Positions 62,259-64,000 of a stretch of DNA of 64,000 bases are shown in pieces. The stretch lies in assembly GCF_025148635.1 (NCBI RefSeq), contig NZ_CP102269.1:3038001-3102000 (forward strand), read 5' to 3'. Made by a program: the position numbers and the translations under genes. This DNA comes from Butyricimonas virosa (GTDB lineage: Bacteria; Bacteroidota; Bacteroidia; Bacteroidales; Marinifilaceae). Positions within the stretch are counted from its first letter, which is position 1. Every line of letters starts with the position of its first letter. Below the pieces are notes generated by a model, which searched no databases, was not told the origin of the DNA, and was given only the letters and a program-made list of their open reading frames with translations.

Positions 62259-63095
62259 ATGAAAAAAATAACCTATTTATTTATACTGTTTTTGGGCATC
62301 GCGTTTACAGGATGTCAGGAAGAAAAAGGATTCCTGTTTCAAGATGTCACACGTATCAGTTTCAGCCCGAAAGAAGCGGGAAATTATGAAATGACCTACT
62401 CTTTCATTTGGGGAACTCAAAATCGAGACACCGTTTATTTGCCTGTTTCTATTTCCGGAAGAGTGGCTGACCACGATCGTCAGATTGAAGTCGTGCAAAT
62501 TCCGGGATATGATGTTACCTACAATCATGATGACCAAGGCCATTTGACCGATTCTATCGTTACGGAATGGAGTAATTCTGCCGTTGCCGGAAAACATTAT
62601 ATTGCCTTTGAGGATGCAGAAGCAAAAGCATTATTAAAAATCAAAGCAGGAGAGATTACCGGGTATGTTCCTGTCATAGTTCTCCGTGATAACTCTTTGA
62701 AAACAGAAAAAGTTCGTCTTCGTATACAATTGGTGGTTTCCAACGATTTAGAATTGGGACAAGCTAAAAATTTAATTATGTTGTTAAATATTTCAGACCA
62801 ATTGGAACAACCTGTTAATTGGACTCGATATAGCTCCGTGCAGAGCTATTTGGGTGCCTACAGCAAACCGAAACACGAACTGATGATCGAGGTATTGCAT
62901 GATAAAGTGGACGAAAATTGGTTGGATCAAATGGTCAACGATCGACCGAATCTGATTTTCTGGAGAGGGAAATTCCAAGAAGCGTTGAATGCCTTCAATA
63001 ATGACCCGGCAAATATCGCCAGTGGAAAAGCTCCTTTGCGAGAAAATCCGAACGATAGCAATAGTGCAGAGGTTACTTTCCCAAGTAACGTTTAA
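62259..63095 (+). CDS. DUF4843-type lipoprotein
   Basis: A 278-aa lipoprotein (lipobox GIAFTGC, Cys19). DUF4843-like pattern: DVTRISFSPKEAGNYEMTYSFIWGTQNRDTVYLPV, a RDTVYLPVSISGR beta segment and KHYIAFEDAEA, with a helical C-terminal part. Proteins of this family follow SusD in many Bacteroidales loci of non-starch substrate and may help binding at the surface. 12 bp after susD. Confidence 0.85.
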   Translation: MKKITYLFILFLGIAFTGCQEEKGFLFQDVTRISFSPKEAGNYEMTYSFIWGTQNRDTVYLPVSISGRVADHDRQIEVVQIPGYDVTYNHDDQGHLTDSIVTEWSNSAVAGKHYIAFEDAEAKALLKIKAGEITGYVPVIVLRDNSLKTEKVRLRIQLVVSNDLELGQAKNLIMLLNISDQLEQPVNWTRYSSVQSYLGAYSKPKHELMIEVLHDKVDENWLDQMVNDRPNLIFWRGKFQEALNAFNNDPANIASGKAPLRENPNDSNSAEVTFPSNV

Positions 63096-63123
63096 CCAGA
63101 TGATTAATTTTAATTGACATATT

Positions 63124-64000
63124 ATGAGAATATTACATGTTATATTTACCTTGTGTATAGCCTGTTTAGAAATCGCCTGCTATGAAGACAAAGGCAATTA
63201 CGACTATACAGACAAATTGGAAATCACTGTTTCGGGAATACAAGAAGCCTACAACCGAATAGTTGGCGATACCATTTCACTAAAACCCCAAATTACACCG
63301 GCCAATCGGGAATACGACTGTTTTTGGGGTATTATCGCGTTCAACAGTGGGTCTAACAACGTGGACACTATCTCTTTTGAACAGGACTTGGATTACAAGA
63401 TCAGTTTAAGAACCGGGAGTTATAATTTGCTTTTCTGTGCGAAGGACAAAGCAACAGGTATTTACGCTTACGAGAGATACAACCTGACCGTGGGAACAGA
63501 AACCACAGACGCTTGGTGGGTCCTAAAAGAAAATAGCAATGGCACCGATTTGGATTTGATCACTCCTACCAAGACCATGCCCAATTTTATCTCCAGCATC
63601 AATGGTAAACAGATGGCCGGGGCCCCGGTATCTTTAGCTTTCACTCTTTATTATAGCGAATTCGATTCAACAACGAACGCTAACGTAAAGGTTAGTTCTG
63701 TCTTTGTCGCTAGCGAACAGGACATCGTGGCTTTAGACTATTATAGTGGAAAATTAATCAGAGATTATGACAACTTCTTCTATGAATTCCCTCAAAATCG
63801 GAAAGTAACCCACTTGTTCAATGGTCCCAGTGATATTCATGCTGTGGTTGATAATCACCTCTACACCATCCCGGCGATAAAAAATAGCGCCCCTTACACC
63901 CAATTTTCAATCAAAGTGGACGGTAATTATCAGTTGTCTTCTCAATACCATGCTGTCGGGGCAAAACTACCGCTGTTGTATGATGAAATCTCTTCCTCTT
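63124..64000 (+). CDS. PKD-like lipoprotein, cut by window edge
   Basis: The first 292 codons of a lipoprotein gene that runs off the window. Signal with CLEIAC (Cys19), then YEDKGNYDYTDKLEITVSGI, the start common to PKD-like lipoproteins of SusCD loci, and beta-rich repeats. The part around residues 165-290 (GKQMAGAPVSLAFTLYYSEFD...YYSGKLIRDYDNFFYEFP) may be a beta-propeller-like domain. It probably binds the locus substrate on the cell surface. Confidence 0.85.
   Translation, partial: MRILHVIFTLCIACLEIACYEDKGNYDYTDKLEITVSGIQEAYNRIVGDTISLKPQITPANREYDCFWGIIAFNSGSNNVDTISFEQDLDYKISLRTGSYNLLFCAKDKATGIYAYERYNLTVGTETTDAWWVLKENSNGTDLDLITPTKTMPNFISSINGKQMAGAPVSLAFTLYYSEFDSTTNANVKVSSVFVASEQDIVALDYYSGKLIRDYDNFFYEFPQNRKVTHLFNGPSDIHAVVDNHLYTIPAIKNSAPYTQFSIKVDGNYQLSSQYHAVGAKLPLLYDEISSS

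Noticed and set aside
1..64000. CRISPR arrays
   Set aside because: No regularly spaced direct repeats of 24-40 bp were seen. The short repeats present are iterons, simple repeats or DGR repeats.

Overview
The window looks like a chromosomal segment of a gut Bacteroidales, most likely Odoribacteraceae (Butyricimonas or Odoribacter-like). This is inferred from the ECF sigma / FecR / SusC / SusD locus, the many SPII lipoproteins, the TAnnTTTG-type -7 promoter boxes and the overall gene content. No marker gene fixes the genus. The window alternates phage-derived blocks with ordinary host genes.

Positions 1-10.5 kb are the right-hand part of a tailed prophage. The block holds a diversity-generating retroelement (DGR: variable target gene cut by the window edge, small accessory gene, template repeat, reverse transcriptase), a 1220-aa tail hub protein, a lysis cassette (membrane protein, amidase, a candidate single-protein spanin), a structured intergenic RNA, and two cargo genes (a PD-(D/E)XK protein and a lipoprotein). 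TR and VR align over 117 bp. Seventeen positions differ and every one is an adenine in TR.

Positions 10.6-17.5 kb are host genes: an HTH regulator, a thioredoxin-like lipoprotein, a DJ-1/PfpI protein divergent from an HxlR regulator, and a metal-export operon (P1B-2 ATPase, Fur-family regulator, stand-alone HMA protein).

Positions 17.55-43.16 kb are the most interesting part: a complete-looking non-contractile tail locus with no terminase, portal, capsid or integrase. The tube, the tail-assembly chaperones (with a likely -1 frameshift) and a sigma-like protein are on the minus strand. The tape measure, distal tail protein, hub, holin, endolysin, 1833-aa fibre and a spanin-like protein form a long plus-strand operon. 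Five promoters in this block share a motif not seen at the host genes: GGGGTA, 14 nt, then a TATATTA-like box. One of them precedes the sigma-like gene itself. I read this as a self-regulated, F-type-tailocin-like particle. A decayed prophage is the main alternative. Between its two arms is a scrapyard of IS5-type transposase ends, a truncated copy of the tape-measure start, broken lipoprotein genes and a tRNA-Ser remnant.

Positions 43.2-55.1 kb are host genes: an S4 protein, a FadL-like porin, bacterioferritin, a radical SAM protein, flavodoxin, a superfamily 1 helicase, methionine aminopeptidase, a coiled-coil lipoprotein, two AraC regulators and an FMN-binding protein. From 55.5 kb to the end is an ECF sigma / FecR / SusC / SusD / DUF4843 / PKD-like nutrient-uptake locus that continues past the window.
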